Positions 1-6,991 of a stretch of DNA of 8,326 nt are shown here, in pieces. The DNA lies in assembly GCA_045801465.1 (NCBI GenBank), contig JBJMSU010000004.1, forward strand, positions 1-8,326, given 5' to 3'. A program made the translations under genes and the position numbers. The notes under the pieces were generated by a model, which worked only from the letters and a program-made list of their open reading frames with translations, was not told the origin of the DNA and searched no databases. The stretch comes from DATFWC01 sp045801465 (GTDB lineage: Bacteria > Pseudomonadota > Alphaproteobacteria > Rhizobiales > Xanthobacteraceae). How positions within the stretch are numbered: position 1 is the first letter of the stretch; each line of letters begins with the position of its first letter.

Positions 1-276
1 CTCGTCGTACAAGTCGTGCCAATCGGGATTCATTTCCTCGATCAGCCGTATCTTCCATGCGCGCCGCCACTTCTTGATGTCCTTCTCGCGCATGATCGCT
101 GTGGTCGGATCGTCATAGCATTCGTACCAAACGAGTCGATCGACGCCATACCGCGATGTGAACCCCGGGACGACCTTGTTTTTGTGCTCATGGACCCGCC
201 GCACGAGATTGTTCGTCACGCCAAGATAAAGCGTGCCGTTACGTCGACTGGCCATTAGGTAAACGTAGTAGGCCAA
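1..276 (-). CDS. GIY-YIG nuclease superfamily protein (UPF0213/YhbQ-like), 3' end cut by window edge
   Basis: Ninety-two codons are readable, starting M-A-Y-Y-V-Y-L-M-A-S-R-R-N-G-T and reaching W-H-D-L-Y-D-E at the window edge. The family is usually about 95-100 residues, so only the last few are missing. The GIY-YIG signature appears as YVY (residues 4-6) and YLG (17-19). It is followed by the conserved RR (26-27), R-E-K (63-65) and a K-K-W-R-R-A-W-K stretch, so Tyr17, Arg27 and Glu64 fit the catalytic set of the fold. I chose the TTG at 276 because the next in-frame ATG (255) would remove the first beta strand with the YVY motif. No strong ribosome-binding site precedes the TTG. Small stand-alone members of this family are poorly characterised; DNA nuclease activity is inferred from the fold. 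The gene follows a cupin gene and a palindromic repeat and is probably unrelated to the oxidoreductase operon. Confidence 0.9.
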   Translation of the reverse strand, partial: MAYYVYLMASRRNGTLYLGVTNNLVRRVHEHKNKVVPGFTSRYGVDRLVWYECYDDPTTAIMREKDIKKWRRAWKIRLIEEMNPDWHDLYDE

Positions 277-291
277 TTGATGTACCGTTCG

Positions 292-333
292 CCTGGATTC
301 CAGGCTCGCGCCTTCGGCGCGCCCCGGAATGAC
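292..333. repeat. Imperfect palindromic intergenic element (ATTCC...GGAAT)
   Basis: The stretch between the cupin stop codon and the GIY-YIG start is an imperfect inverted repeat. The outer arms are ATTCC (297-301) and GGAAT (326-330). The inner arms are CGCGCC and GGCGCG, closed by a three-base TTC loop around 307-321. A few mismatches separate the inner and outer arms. A second, perfect palindrome, CCTGGATTCCAGG (292-304), is nested in the left part and offers an alternative fold. The element ends within about four bases of the cupin stop. It has no T-run, so it is not a classical intrinsic terminator on either strand. From general memory, elements ending in CCGGAATGAC are abundant between genes in Bradyrhizobium-type genomes; copy number cannot be checked from one window. 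Confidence 0.7.
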
Positions 334-336
334 ACC

Positions 337-867
337 TCACACGGCCTTGAGATGGGCGTCGCGGCGCTTGTAGAGGTCGTCGTCGGCGTAGCCCATGGTC
401 TCCGGCTTGGCGCGCCCCAGCATGACCTGGAAGTACACCGGCTCCAGGCTGTCGTTCTGGTAGCCGTGGATGACGCCGGCCGGGCACGCGATGCATTCCC
501 ACGGACCGAGCCGCGTGGTCAGCCGCTTGCCGCTCTCGTCCTCGACGAACACGTCGAGGAAGCCTTGCAGCACGAAGAAGCATTCCTCCACCTCGTGCGT
601 GTGCGCGGCATTGCCCTGCCCCGGCTCGACATACATGATCGACAGCGTGAAGTTCTTGGCCGGGATCACGGTGGGATCGTTGTGCTTGCCGGACCCGCCG
701 GCGCCGATGAAACGGTGTTGCGCACGCTTGTAGCCTTCGGTCTTGGCGTCCTCGAAGGCGGCCCAATCCGGCTTCTTCTCGCGGAAGCGGCCGACATATT
801 TCTGCATGATCTCTTCGATCGGCACGTCGACGAGCTCGGGCGGACGCGGATGACGGGCAACGCTCAT
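337..867 (-). CDS. Single-domain cupin protein
   Basis: This is a 176-residue protein with one cupin barrel. Cupin motif 1 (G-x5-H-x-H-x3-E-x6-G) is matched exactly at residues 83-102, with His89, His91 and Glu95 as metal ligands. Motif 2 reads P-A-G-x2-H-x3-N at 129-138, giving the fourth ligand, His134. All four metal ligands are present, so a metal-binding, possibly enzymatic protein (dioxygenase, isomerase or similar) is more likely than a degenerate one. The roughly 70-residue N-terminal part and the charged C-terminus (D-D-D-L-Y-K-R-R) are not recognised. The start at 867 is set by an AGGAG six bases upstream; an in-frame extension to 939 would run back into the end of large subunit B. 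It lies 68 bases after that gene, so it is probably the last gene of the operon. It could act on the hydroxylated product or be a sensor or stability factor; the reaction is unknown. Confidence 0.88.
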   Translation of the reverse strand: MSVARHPRPPELVDVPIEEIMQKYVGRFREKKPDWAAFEDAKTEGYKRAQHRFIGAGGSGKHNDPTVIPAKNFTLSIMYVEPGQGNAAHTHEVEECFFVLQGFLDVFVEDESGKRLTTRLGPWECIACPAGVIHGYQNDSLEPVYFQVMLGRAKPETMGYADDDLYKRRDAHLKAV

Positions 868-873
868 GGAAGG

Positions 874-878
874 CTCCT
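874..878 (-). promoter_or_regulatory. Ribosome-binding site of the cupin gene
   Basis: AGGAG on the minus strand, six bases before the ATG at 867. It is the strongest Shine-Dalgarno match in the window and decides the cupin start against the longer reading frame. Confidence 0.75.
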
Positions 879-935
879 GAGATCGCGAGGGAGCTTCGAC
901 TCTATCACCCGCTGCCGATCCCGCAACGACCACAA

Positions 936-3227
936 TCACCGCACCGCGCGGGCGTCCTGGATGAGCTGCCAGATGCGCGGTGGGGTGAGCGGCAGCTCGC
1001 GCGGCTCAACGCCAAAGGCGGCGAGCGCGTTCGCCACCGCGTTGGCGATCACGCCGCCGACGCAGATGATGCCGCCCTCGCCCGCCCCCTTGGCGCCGAG
1101 CGGATTGATCGGCGAGGGATGGACCTCCATCACCACGGCGCGAACGGAAGGAAAATCGCTCGCGGTCGGGATCAGGTAGTCGGCCAGCGTGCCGGTCAAC
1201 AGCTGGCCCTGCTCGTCGTAGATGAGGTTCTCCAGGAAGGCGCCTCCCAGGCCCTGGACTGCCGAGCCGATGACCTGGCCGCGCAGCGTCATCGGATTGA
1301 TGATGCGGCCGCAATCCTCGACGATCACATAGTCGACGAGCGCCACGTGGCCGGTCTTGGCATCGACCGCCACGTGGGCGGCGTGGGCGCCGTACGTATA
1401 GGTGTGCTTCTTGTTGACGAAGCTGCCTTCCGCCGAAATGCCCGCGGGCCTGAGCCCGGCCAGCGCAATCGCTTTGCCGTCGGGCCCGACCGCTTGGGCA
1501 CCTTCGACGATTTGCACGCTCGCCGGCTCGCAACCGAGATGCAGTGCAGCCGCCGCGGCGACGGCGCTGCGCAAAGCAGACGCCGCGTTGACGATTGCCG
1601 AGCCGCCCATCACCACCGCGCGCGAATGGTAGGAGCCGTAGCCGTCGCTCACGAACGCGGTGGAGCCGTGAAACACGCCGCGGATCTTGTCGATGGGGAT
1701 TTCCAGCGCATCCGCGGCAATTTGGGCAAAGGCCGTCTCGAGCCCCTGCCCGACCGCCGAAGAGCCGGCGAACACCGAGTACGATCCGTCAGGCTCGAGC
1801 ACGATGCGCGCGGTTTCCTTCGGCCCCGCGGCCCCGCCTTCGATGAAGCAGCCGACGCTCAGGCCATGGTAGCGTCCGTCGATCTCCCGGCCCTGCAGCT
1901 TCGCCTTGTCCGCCCAACCGATCTCGTCGAGACAGCGGTCGAGCGTCATGCCGTAATCGCCGCTGTCGAGCTCGTCCTTGCTTTCGAACGGCGCGATGGT
2001 GGCGATCGGGTAGGGCATCTCGGCGGCAGACACGAGATTGCGCCGGCGAAATTCGACGCGATCGATCGCGAGATCTGCGGCGGCCATGTCGAGGAGCCGC
2101 TCGCGGAAGAAGTCGGTCTCGAAGCGCCCGGGACCGCGATAGGTCCCGACCGGTGTCTTGTTGGTCATCAAGAGCGAGACGTCGATGTCGATGTTCGGCA
2201 CGCGATAGGGGCCGGACATGAACTGCGCGATATTGCGCGCGCCGACGGCGCCGTTGGTGCGCATATAGGCGCCCATGTCGGCAAAGGCGTGGCCGCGCAG
2301 CCCCAGGATCATGCCGTCGCGCGAGCAGGCGATCGCGATATCGCACTCGGCCTCGCGCGCATGGTTCATCGCCGTCAAGTTCTCGCGGCGGTCCTCCGTC
2401 CACTTCACCGGGCGGCCGACATGGCGCGCCGCAAACGGGATGAGGAAATCCTCCGGATAGAACTCGCCGCGCGCGCCGAACCCGCCGCCGACGTCGTTCT
2501 CCACCATGTCGATTGCCTCTTCGGCGAGCCCGATCTGCTTGGCGAGGATGCGGCGGTTGAAGAACGGCACCTTGGAGGCGCCGTAGACGGTGAGCCGTCC
2601 GCGCGCCGCATCCCACTCGGCGAGCACGCCGCGCGGCTCCATGGTCAGCGCAAAATGCCGCTGCACGCGAAAGCTCTCACGGCGGCGATACGGCGCGCCG
2701 TTGAAGGCCGCAGCTGCATCGCCACGCACGGCGCGGAACGTAAGCGCAAGGTTGGTGCCTTTGTCCTCGAAGAGGAGAGATTTGTCCTGCGCCGCCACAT
2801 GGCGATCGGCCACCGCCGGCAGTTCCTCGATGTCGAGCTCAATCAAGGCGAGCGCGTCTTCGGCAAGCGCCGCGCCGTCAGCAACGACGACGGCAATCGG
2901 CTCGCCGACGTACCGAACCTTCCTGTCGGCAATAACCGGCTGCTCGAACGGTCGGAACTCGGGCAGCGGCTGCAGCCGCATCGGAATGATCGGCACCGAG
3001 CCGCCCATATCGGCCGCCGTGATCACCGCATGCACGCCCGGCAGCGCCAGCGCCGCCGCCACATCGATCGCACGGATGCGGCCGTGCGCGACCGAGCTGC
3101 GGAGGATCGCGGCGTGCAGCAGGCCGTCGCGCGTGAGATCGTCCACATATTCGCCGCGGCCGCGCAGGAACCGCAGGTCTTCCAGCCGTTCGACCGGGCT
3201 GCCGACGAACAGATTTGTCGGTCTCAT
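936..3227 (-). CDS. Xanthine dehydrogenase/CoxL-family molybdopterin-binding large subunit (copy B)
   Basis: This 763-residue protein is the catalytic subunit of a molybdenum hydroxylase, which carries the Mo-cytosine-dinucleotide-type cofactor and hydroxylates its substrate with oxygen from water. The N-terminal a/b-hammerhead domain covers about residues 8-140, starting G-S-P-V-E-R-L-E-D-L-R-F-L-R-G and including R-Y-V-G-E-P (105-110). Cofactor motifs follow: G-G-G-F-G (247-251), G-T-Y-R-G-P-G-R (361-368), V-G-Q-G-L-E (492-497) and G-A-K-G-A-G-E (711-717). Glu717 is the likely catalytic base. The 361-368 loop resembles the form II AYRGAGR loop and lacks the cysteine of true CO dehydrogenase (AYxCSFR), so CO is an unlikely substrate. 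The ATG at 3227 overlaps the small-subunit stop by four bases (ATGA), with AGAAGG seven bases upstream. This is the usual M-S-L junction. The length is normal for the family and the frame is intact. Copy A (4628-6961) is a close paralogue. The substrate is not readable from the sequence. Confidence 0.95.
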   Translation of the reverse strand: MRPTNLFVGSPVERLEDLRFLRGRGEYVDDLTRDGLLHAAILRSSVAHGRIRAIDVAAALALPGVHAVITAADMGGSVPIIPMRLQPLPEFRPFEQPVIADRKVRYVGEPIAVVVADGAALAEDALALIELDIEELPAVADRHVAAQDKSLLFEDKGTNLALTFRAVRGDAAAAFNGAPYRRRESFRVQRHFALTMEPRGVLAEWDAARGRLTVYGASKVPFFNRRILAKQIGLAEEAIDMVENDVGGGFGARGEFYPEDFLIPFAARHVGRPVKWTEDRRENLTAMNHAREAECDIAIACSRDGMILGLRGHAFADMGAYMRTNGAVGARNIAQFMSGPYRVPNIDIDVSLLMTNKTPVGTYRGPGRFETDFFRERLLDMAAADLAIDRVEFRRRNLVSAAEMPYPIATIAPFESKDELDSGDYGMTLDRCLDEIGWADKAKLQGREIDGRYHGLSVGCFIEGGAAGPKETARIVLEPDGSYSVFAGSSAVGQGLETAFAQIAADALEIPIDKIRGVFHGSTAFVSDGYGSYHSRAVVMGGSAIVNAASALRSAVAAAAALHLGCEPASVQIVEGAQAVGPDGKAIALAGLRPAGISAEGSFVNKKHTYTYGAHAAHVAVDAKTGHVALVDYVIVEDCGRIINPMTLRGQVIGSAVQGLGGAFLENLIYDEQGQLLTGTLADYLIPTASDFPSVRAVVMEVHPSPINPLGAKGAGEGGIICVGGVIANAVANALAAFGVEPRELPLTPPRIWQLIQDARAVR

Positions 3228-3697
3228 GCTCGTGCCTTCTTGTAGGCGGAACGGGCATCGAGCACGGCTTCGACGATCGAGACATAGCCGGTGCAGCGGC
3301 AGAGATTGCCCGACAAGACCTCGCGCACGCGGTCGGCGTCGGCCTCCGGCTCCTCGCTCAGCAACGCGTGCGCGGTGGTAATCATGCCCGGCGTGCAGAA
3401 GCCGCATTGCAGCGCGTGATGCTTGCGGAACGATGCCTGCAAGGGAGTGAGACCCTCGTCGTGCGACAAGCCTTCGACCGTCACCACCTTCGCGCCATCA
3501 GCTTGGACCGCCAGCATCAGGCACGAGCGAACCGCGGCGCCATCGACGATGACGGTGCAGGCGCCGCACACCCCGTGTTCGCAGCCGACATGGGTCCCGG
3601 TCAGCCGCAGATGATGGCGCAGGCAATCGGCCAGCGTGAGCCGCGGCTCCACCTCGATCTCGACATCCTTGCCGTTGACTTCAAATCGTACCGACAT
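3224..3697 (-). CDS. 2Fe-2S iron-sulfur small subunit of the molybdenum hydroxylase
   Basis: This 157-residue electron-transfer subunit passes electrons from the Mo centre to FAD. Residues 1-75 form the plant-ferredoxin-like domain with Cys39, Cys44, Cys47 and Cys59 (G-C-E-H-G-V-C-G-A-C). The C-terminal helical domain holds the second cluster with Cys98 and Cys101 (Q-C-G-F-C) and Cys133 and Cys135 (L-C-R-C-T-G-Y). All eight cluster ligands are present and the length is typical of CoxS/XdhA-type subunits. I chose the ATG at 3697 because GGAG lies five bases upstream and the encoded start, M-S-V-R-F-E-V-N-G, fits the family. A TTG at 3724 overlapping the medium-subunit stop (TTGA) would add nine residues and cannot be excluded. 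There is no signal peptide, so the enzyme is cytoplasmic. It is the only such gene in the window and must serve large subunit B, A, or both. Confidence 0.95.
   Translation of the reverse strand: MSVRFEVNGKDVEIEVEPRLTLADCLRHHLRLTGTHVGCEHGVCGACTVIVDGAAVRSCLMLAVQADGAKVVTVEGLSHDEGLTPLQASFRKHHALQCGFCTPGMITTAHALLSEEPEADADRVREVLSGNLCRCTGYVSIVEAVLDARSAYKKARA
3235..3240 (-). promoter_or_regulatory. Ribosome-binding site of large subunit B, inside the small-subunit gene
   Basis: AGAAGG on the minus strand, seven bases before the ATG at 3227 and within the last codons of the 2Fe-2S gene. With the four-base ATGA overlap it indicates translational coupling of the small subunit and large subunit B. Confidence 0.6.
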
Positions 3698-3702
3698 CGG
3701 GT

Positions 3703-3706
3703 CTCC
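3703..3706 (-). promoter_or_regulatory. Ribosome-binding site of the 2Fe-2S subunit
   Basis: GGAG on the minus strand, five bases before the ATG at 3697. It favours this start over the upstream TTG at 3724. Confidence 0.55.
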
Positions 3707-3720
3707 GGGGCGAGGCCGCT

Positions 3721-4578
3721 TCAAGCGGAGGCGCTCTTCAATGCGCGCTCGACCATGGTGCCGGTGAGCGCGCGGCGATAGGCAGCGCTGGCGTGGATAT
3801 CGTCGGCGGGATTGACGCTGGCGGCCGCCACCCTTTCGGCCTGGGCGATGGTCGCATCGTCGACCACGCGGCTATTGAGCACCGCTTCGACCTCGGCAAG
3901 GCGTTGCGGAACGTCGCCGACGCCGATCACCCCCACATGGGCATTGGTGGCTTTGCCGCTCGCGTCCTCGTCGTAGTAGAGCGCGGCGCCGGCCATGGCG
4001 AAATCGCCGCGCCGGCGTGCAAACTCCTGAAAACCCCAGCGCCGGCCGCGCGGCCAGGCTGGCAGCCGGATTTCAGTAATGATCTCATCGGCCGCAAGCG
4101 CCGTCATCAACGGCCCGAGAAAGAAATCCGCGGCGCGGATCACCCGCGCGCCGGACGCGCCTGTCACTGCGATCTCGGCCTCGCAGGTGACCGCGATGCC
4201 GGGTAGCTCGGCGGCCGGATCGGCATGCGCGATGCTGCCGCCGATCGTCCCGCGATTGCGCACTTGATAATGCGCCACATGGACGACCGCCGCCTTGAGC
4301 AGTGGATGCGCGGTGTCGAGCCTGGCGTCGTCCTCGATATCGCGCCAGCGCACCATCGCGCCGAGACGAACGCCGTCGGCCGAGATCGTGATGCGGTCGA
4401 GATCGGGGATTTTGCGCAGGTCGACCAGCAGCGCGGGGGACGCGACGCGGAACGCCAGCATCGGCACCAGGCTCTGACCGCCGGCGATGGCCTTTGCGTC
4501 ACCACCGTGCGCGGCGAGCAGCGCGACGGCGTCCCTGAGCGTCGCGGGGGCCGCGTATCGGAAGGGAGGCAGTTTCAT
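3721..4578 (-). CDS. FAD-binding medium subunit of the molybdenum hydroxylase (CoxM/XDH subunit M family)
   Basis: This 285-residue subunit carries FAD and delivers electrons to the final acceptor. The two flavin-binding signatures are present: A-G-G-Q-S (32-36) and T-I-G-G-S (111-115), followed by H-A-D-P-A-A-E-L-P (118-126). The C-terminal CO-dehydrogenase flavoprotein domain (about 180-280) is complete, and the length is normal. The start M-K-L-P-P-F-R-Y matches the family. No clear Shine-Dalgarno sequence precedes it, and a GTG at 4614 would add twelve residues, so the start is less certain than the frame. The gene begins 49 bases after the stop of large subunit A and ends 23 bases before the small-subunit ATG. 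It is the only medium subunit in the window. Confidence 0.94.
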   Translation of the reverse strand: MKLPPFRYAAPATLRDAVALLAAHGGDAKAIAGGQSLVPMLAFRVASPALLVDLRKIPDLDRITISADGVRLGAMVRWRDIEDDARLDTAHPLLKAAVVHVAHYQVRNRGTIGGSIAHADPAAELPGIAVTCEAEIAVTGASGARVIRAADFFLGPLMTALAADEIITEIRLPAWPRGRRWGFQEFARRRGDFAMAGAALYYDEDASGKATNAHVGVIGVGDVPQRLAEVEAVLNSRVVDDATIAQAERVAAASVNPADDIHASAAYRRALTGTMVERALKSASA

Positions 4579-4627
4579 GGATGAGACGCGCCGGACGCGG
4601 GTCGCGGGAAGCACTTGAACGGTCGTA

Positions 4628-6961
4628 TCATCGCGGCGAACATTCGGTCAACGCGGCGCCGTCACCCTGCCGCGCCTCTTCGATCAACTGCCAGACGCGC
4701 GGCGGCGACAGCGGCAGCTCGCGCGGCTCGACGCCAAGGGGGCTGAGCGCCGCCGCCACCGCGTTGGCGATCACGCCACCCACCGGAATGATGCCGCCCT
4801 CGCCGGCGCCTTTGGCGCCGAGCGGATTGTGCGGCGCAGGCTTTTCCTCCAGCGCGACGGCGCGCACGCGCGGAAAGTCGCTCGCCGTCGGCATCAGATA
4901 GTCGGCCAGCGTGCCGGTCATGAGCTGGCCGTCCTCGTCGTAGACGAGATGCTCCAGGAGGGCGCCGCCGAGACCCTGCACGATGGCGCCGACCGCCTGC
5001 CCGTGCAGCGTCAGGGGATTGATGATGCGGCCGACGTCCTCCACGGCGACATAATCGACCAGCTCCACCTGCCCGGTTTTGGGATCGACCGCGACATGCG
5101 CCGCATGCGCGCCATAGCTGTAGGTGCGCTTGCCGCTGGCAAAGCTCGCTTCCGCCGAAATACGCTCCGGTGCCAGGTCCCCGAAGGAAATCGTGCTCTT
5201 GCCCGGTCCGATGGCCAGGCCATCACCGAGCTCGATGTCGGCCGCGGTGCAGCCCAACCGCTTGGCTGCCGCGCTGCGGATCGACTGGCGCAGGTTTTCC
5301 GCCGCCATGACGATGGCGGAACCGCCCATGACCACGGAGCGCGAGCTGTAGGAGCCGAACCCCTCGCGCACATAATCGGTCGAACCATGGAAGACGCCCT
5401 TGATGCGATCGAGCGGCAGTTCGAGCGCATCGGCGGCGATCTGGGCGCAGACCGTCTCGAGCCCCTGCCCGATCGACGACGAGCCGACATAGACCGAGAC
5501 CGAGCCGTCCGCCTCGAGCACCAGGCGCGCGCCCTCGCGCGGTCCCGACGCACCGCCCTCGATATAGCAGCCGACGCCGAGGCCGCGGTAACGGCCGTCG
5601 ATCAGTCGACCTTGCAGCGCCGCTTTCTCGGCCCACCCGATCTCCTCGAGGCAGCGATCGAGGGTCATGCGGTAGTCGCCGCTGTCGGTCTCCGATTCGA
5701 GGTCGAGCGGCACCACCTTGGCGAGCTGATACGGCATCTCGCTTTCAGAAATGAGGTTGCGGCGCCGGAACTCCGCCCGATCGAGCCCGAGGTCCGCCGC
5801 CGCCATGTCGAGGAGCCGTTCGCGGAAAAAATCGGCCTCGAAGCGCCCCGGCCCGCGATAGGTGCCGGCCGGCGTCTTGTTGGTCATGAGCAGCGCAACG
5901 TCGATGCGGATATGCGGGATGCGATAGGGGCCGGACAGCACCTGCGCGATGTTGCGGGCTCCCGTCGGGCCGTTGGTGCGGATATAGGCGCCCATGTCGG
6001 TCGCGGCCTGCCCGCGCAGCGCCAGGATAGTACCGGCCTCGTCGCAGGCAATCTCGAGAGCGCATTCGGCGTCGCGCGCATGGTTGGTCGCCATCAGGTG
6101 CTCGCGGCGATCCTCGATCCATTTCACCGGCCGGCCGGTCAGCCGCGCCGCGAACGGGATGAGGAAGTCTTCGGGATAGAACTCGCCGCGCACGCCGAAG
6201 CCGCCGCCCACGTCGTTCTCCACCATGCGAATGGAGGCCTCCGGCAGGTTCAGGTGCTGCGCCAGCACGCGCCGGTTGATGAACGGAACCTTGGCGGCTC
6301 CATGCATCGTCAGCCGTCCGGCTTCATCCCATTGCGCCAGCAAGCCGCGCGGCTCCATGGGAACCGCGCTGTGCCGCTGCACCTTGAACTGCTCGCGCCG
6401 CATATAGGCGGCTGCCTTGAAGGCCGCATCGGCATCGCCGCGCAGCGCCGTGAACGTGACGGGCAGATTGGTGCCGCTCTCCTCGAACAGGAGCACATCG
6501 TCGCGACGGGCTGCGGCGCGATCAGCCACCGCCGGCAACGCCTCGATGTCGAGGGCGATCGCATCGAGCGCGTCCTCCGCCAGCGCCGCGCTGTCCGCCA
6601 GCACGACCGCAATCGGCTCGCCGACATAGCGCACCTTGCCATGAGCGATGACCGGCTGCTCGAACCGCTTGAACACCGGCAGCGATTCCTGGCGCAGCGG
6701 GATCGTCGGCACGGCTGAGCCGATCTCCGCCGCCGTGATCACCGCATGGACGCCCGGCCGGGCCAGCGCGGCAGCGGTGTCGATCGAGCGGATGCGCCCG
6801 TGCGCGACCGAGCTGCGCAGGATCACCGCATGCAATAGGCCGGCGCATGCGATATCGTCGACGAATTGCCCACCGCCGCGCAGGAAGCGGAAATCCTCCA
6901 AGCGCTCGATCGGGCTGCCGATCAGGGAATTGGCCGTCCGCCGTAGCTCGCCGGCTCGCAT
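4628..6961 (-). CDS. Xanthine dehydrogenase/CoxL-family molybdopterin-binding large subunit (copy A)
   Basis: This is a 777-residue paralogue of large subunit B and also a catalytic Mo-hydroxylase subunit. Key motifs are G-G-G-F-G (252-256), G-T-Y-R-G-P-G-R (366-373), I-G-Q-G-L-E (498-503) and G-A-K-G-A-G-E (715-721), with Glu721 as the likely catalytic base. Over residues 252-405 a hand count gives about 78% identity with copy B. The copies differ most at about 145-165, at 411-427, around 565-600 and at the C-terminus, where A carries an extra tail (Q-G-D-G-A-A-L-T-E-C-S-P-R). The ATG at 6961 is chosen because it is closest to the family start, but the AAGAAGG upstream is 13 bases away, longer than ideal. 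A GTG at 6991, abutting the TGA of the preceding gene, would add ten residues. Placement upstream of the M-S pair is unusual. Both copies look intact, so A is not a pseudogene by sequence. Confidence 0.95.
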   Translation of the reverse strand: MRAGELRRTANSLIGSPIERLEDFRFLRGGGQFVDDIACAGLLHAVILRSSVAHGRIRSIDTAAALARPGVHAVITAAEIGSAVPTIPLRQESLPVFKRFEQPVIAHGKVRYVGEPIAVVLADSAALAEDALDAIALDIEALPAVADRAAARRDDVLLFEESGTNLPVTFTALRGDADAAFKAAAYMRREQFKVQRHSAVPMEPRGLLAQWDEAGRLTMHGAAKVPFINRRVLAQHLNLPEASIRMVENDVGGGFGVRGEFYPEDFLIPFAARLTGRPVKWIEDRREHLMATNHARDAECALEIACDEAGTILALRGQAATDMGAYIRTNGPTGARNIAQVLSGPYRIPHIRIDVALLMTNKTPAGTYRGPGRFEADFFRERLLDMAAADLGLDRAEFRRRNLISESEMPYQLAKVVPLDLESETDSGDYRMTLDRCLEEIGWAEKAALQGRLIDGRYRGLGVGCYIEGGASGPREGARLVLEADGSVSVYVGSSSIGQGLETVCAQIAADALELPLDRIKGVFHGSTDYVREGFGSYSSRSVVMGGSAIVMAAENLRQSIRSAAAKRLGCTAADIELGDGLAIGPGKSTISFGDLAPERISAEASFASGKRTYSYGAHAAHVAVDPKTGQVELVDYVAVEDVGRIINPLTLHGQAVGAIVQGLGGALLEHLVYDEDGQLMTGTLADYLMPTASDFPRVRAVALEEKPAPHNPLGAKGAGEGGIIPVGGVIANAVAAALSPLGVEPRELPLSPPRVWQLIEEARQGDGAALTECSPR

Positions 6962-6991
6962 GGAACGATCGCCGCCTTCTTGGGTCAACAC

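Noticed and set aside
16..258. 80-codon plus-strand frame at the left edge
   Set aside because: It is opposite the GIY-YIG gene, whose minus-strand translation matches the family almost residue by residue.
292..333. Palindrome as an intrinsic terminator for the operon
   Set aside because: No T-run follows the hairpin on either strand, and the arms resemble a dispersed repeat. A role in RNA stability or rho-dependent ending remains possible but is not shown.
277..1179. 300-codon plus-strand frame resembling another plus-strand frame at 4581-4901
   Set aside because: The shared stretch is the antisense of the homologous C-termini of the two large subunits, not a repeated small gene.
936..3227. 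Annotation of the cluster as aerobic carbon monoxide dehydrogenase (coxMSL)
   Set aside because: Neither large subunit has the Cys-containing AYxCSFR loop required for the Mo-Cu site; the loop is TYRGPGR in both.
1119..3245. 708-codon plus-strand open frame opposite large subunit B
   Set aside because: It lies in exact codon register opposite the real gene. In that register a stop needs TTA, CTA or TCA in the sense strand, which are rare in this GC-rich coding sequence. Its translation is Arg/His/Ala-rich with no recognisable family.
3228..3407. 60-residue N-terminal extension of large subunit B
   Set aside because: The extension lies inside the 2Fe-2S gene in another frame and is Arg-rich. 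The ATG at 3227 has a ribosome-binding site and gives the family's usual N-terminus.
4829..6718. 629-codon plus-strand open frame opposite large subunit A
   Set aside because: Same codon register and same explanation as the one opposite B. Its resemblance to that frame only mirrors the paralogy of the sense genes.
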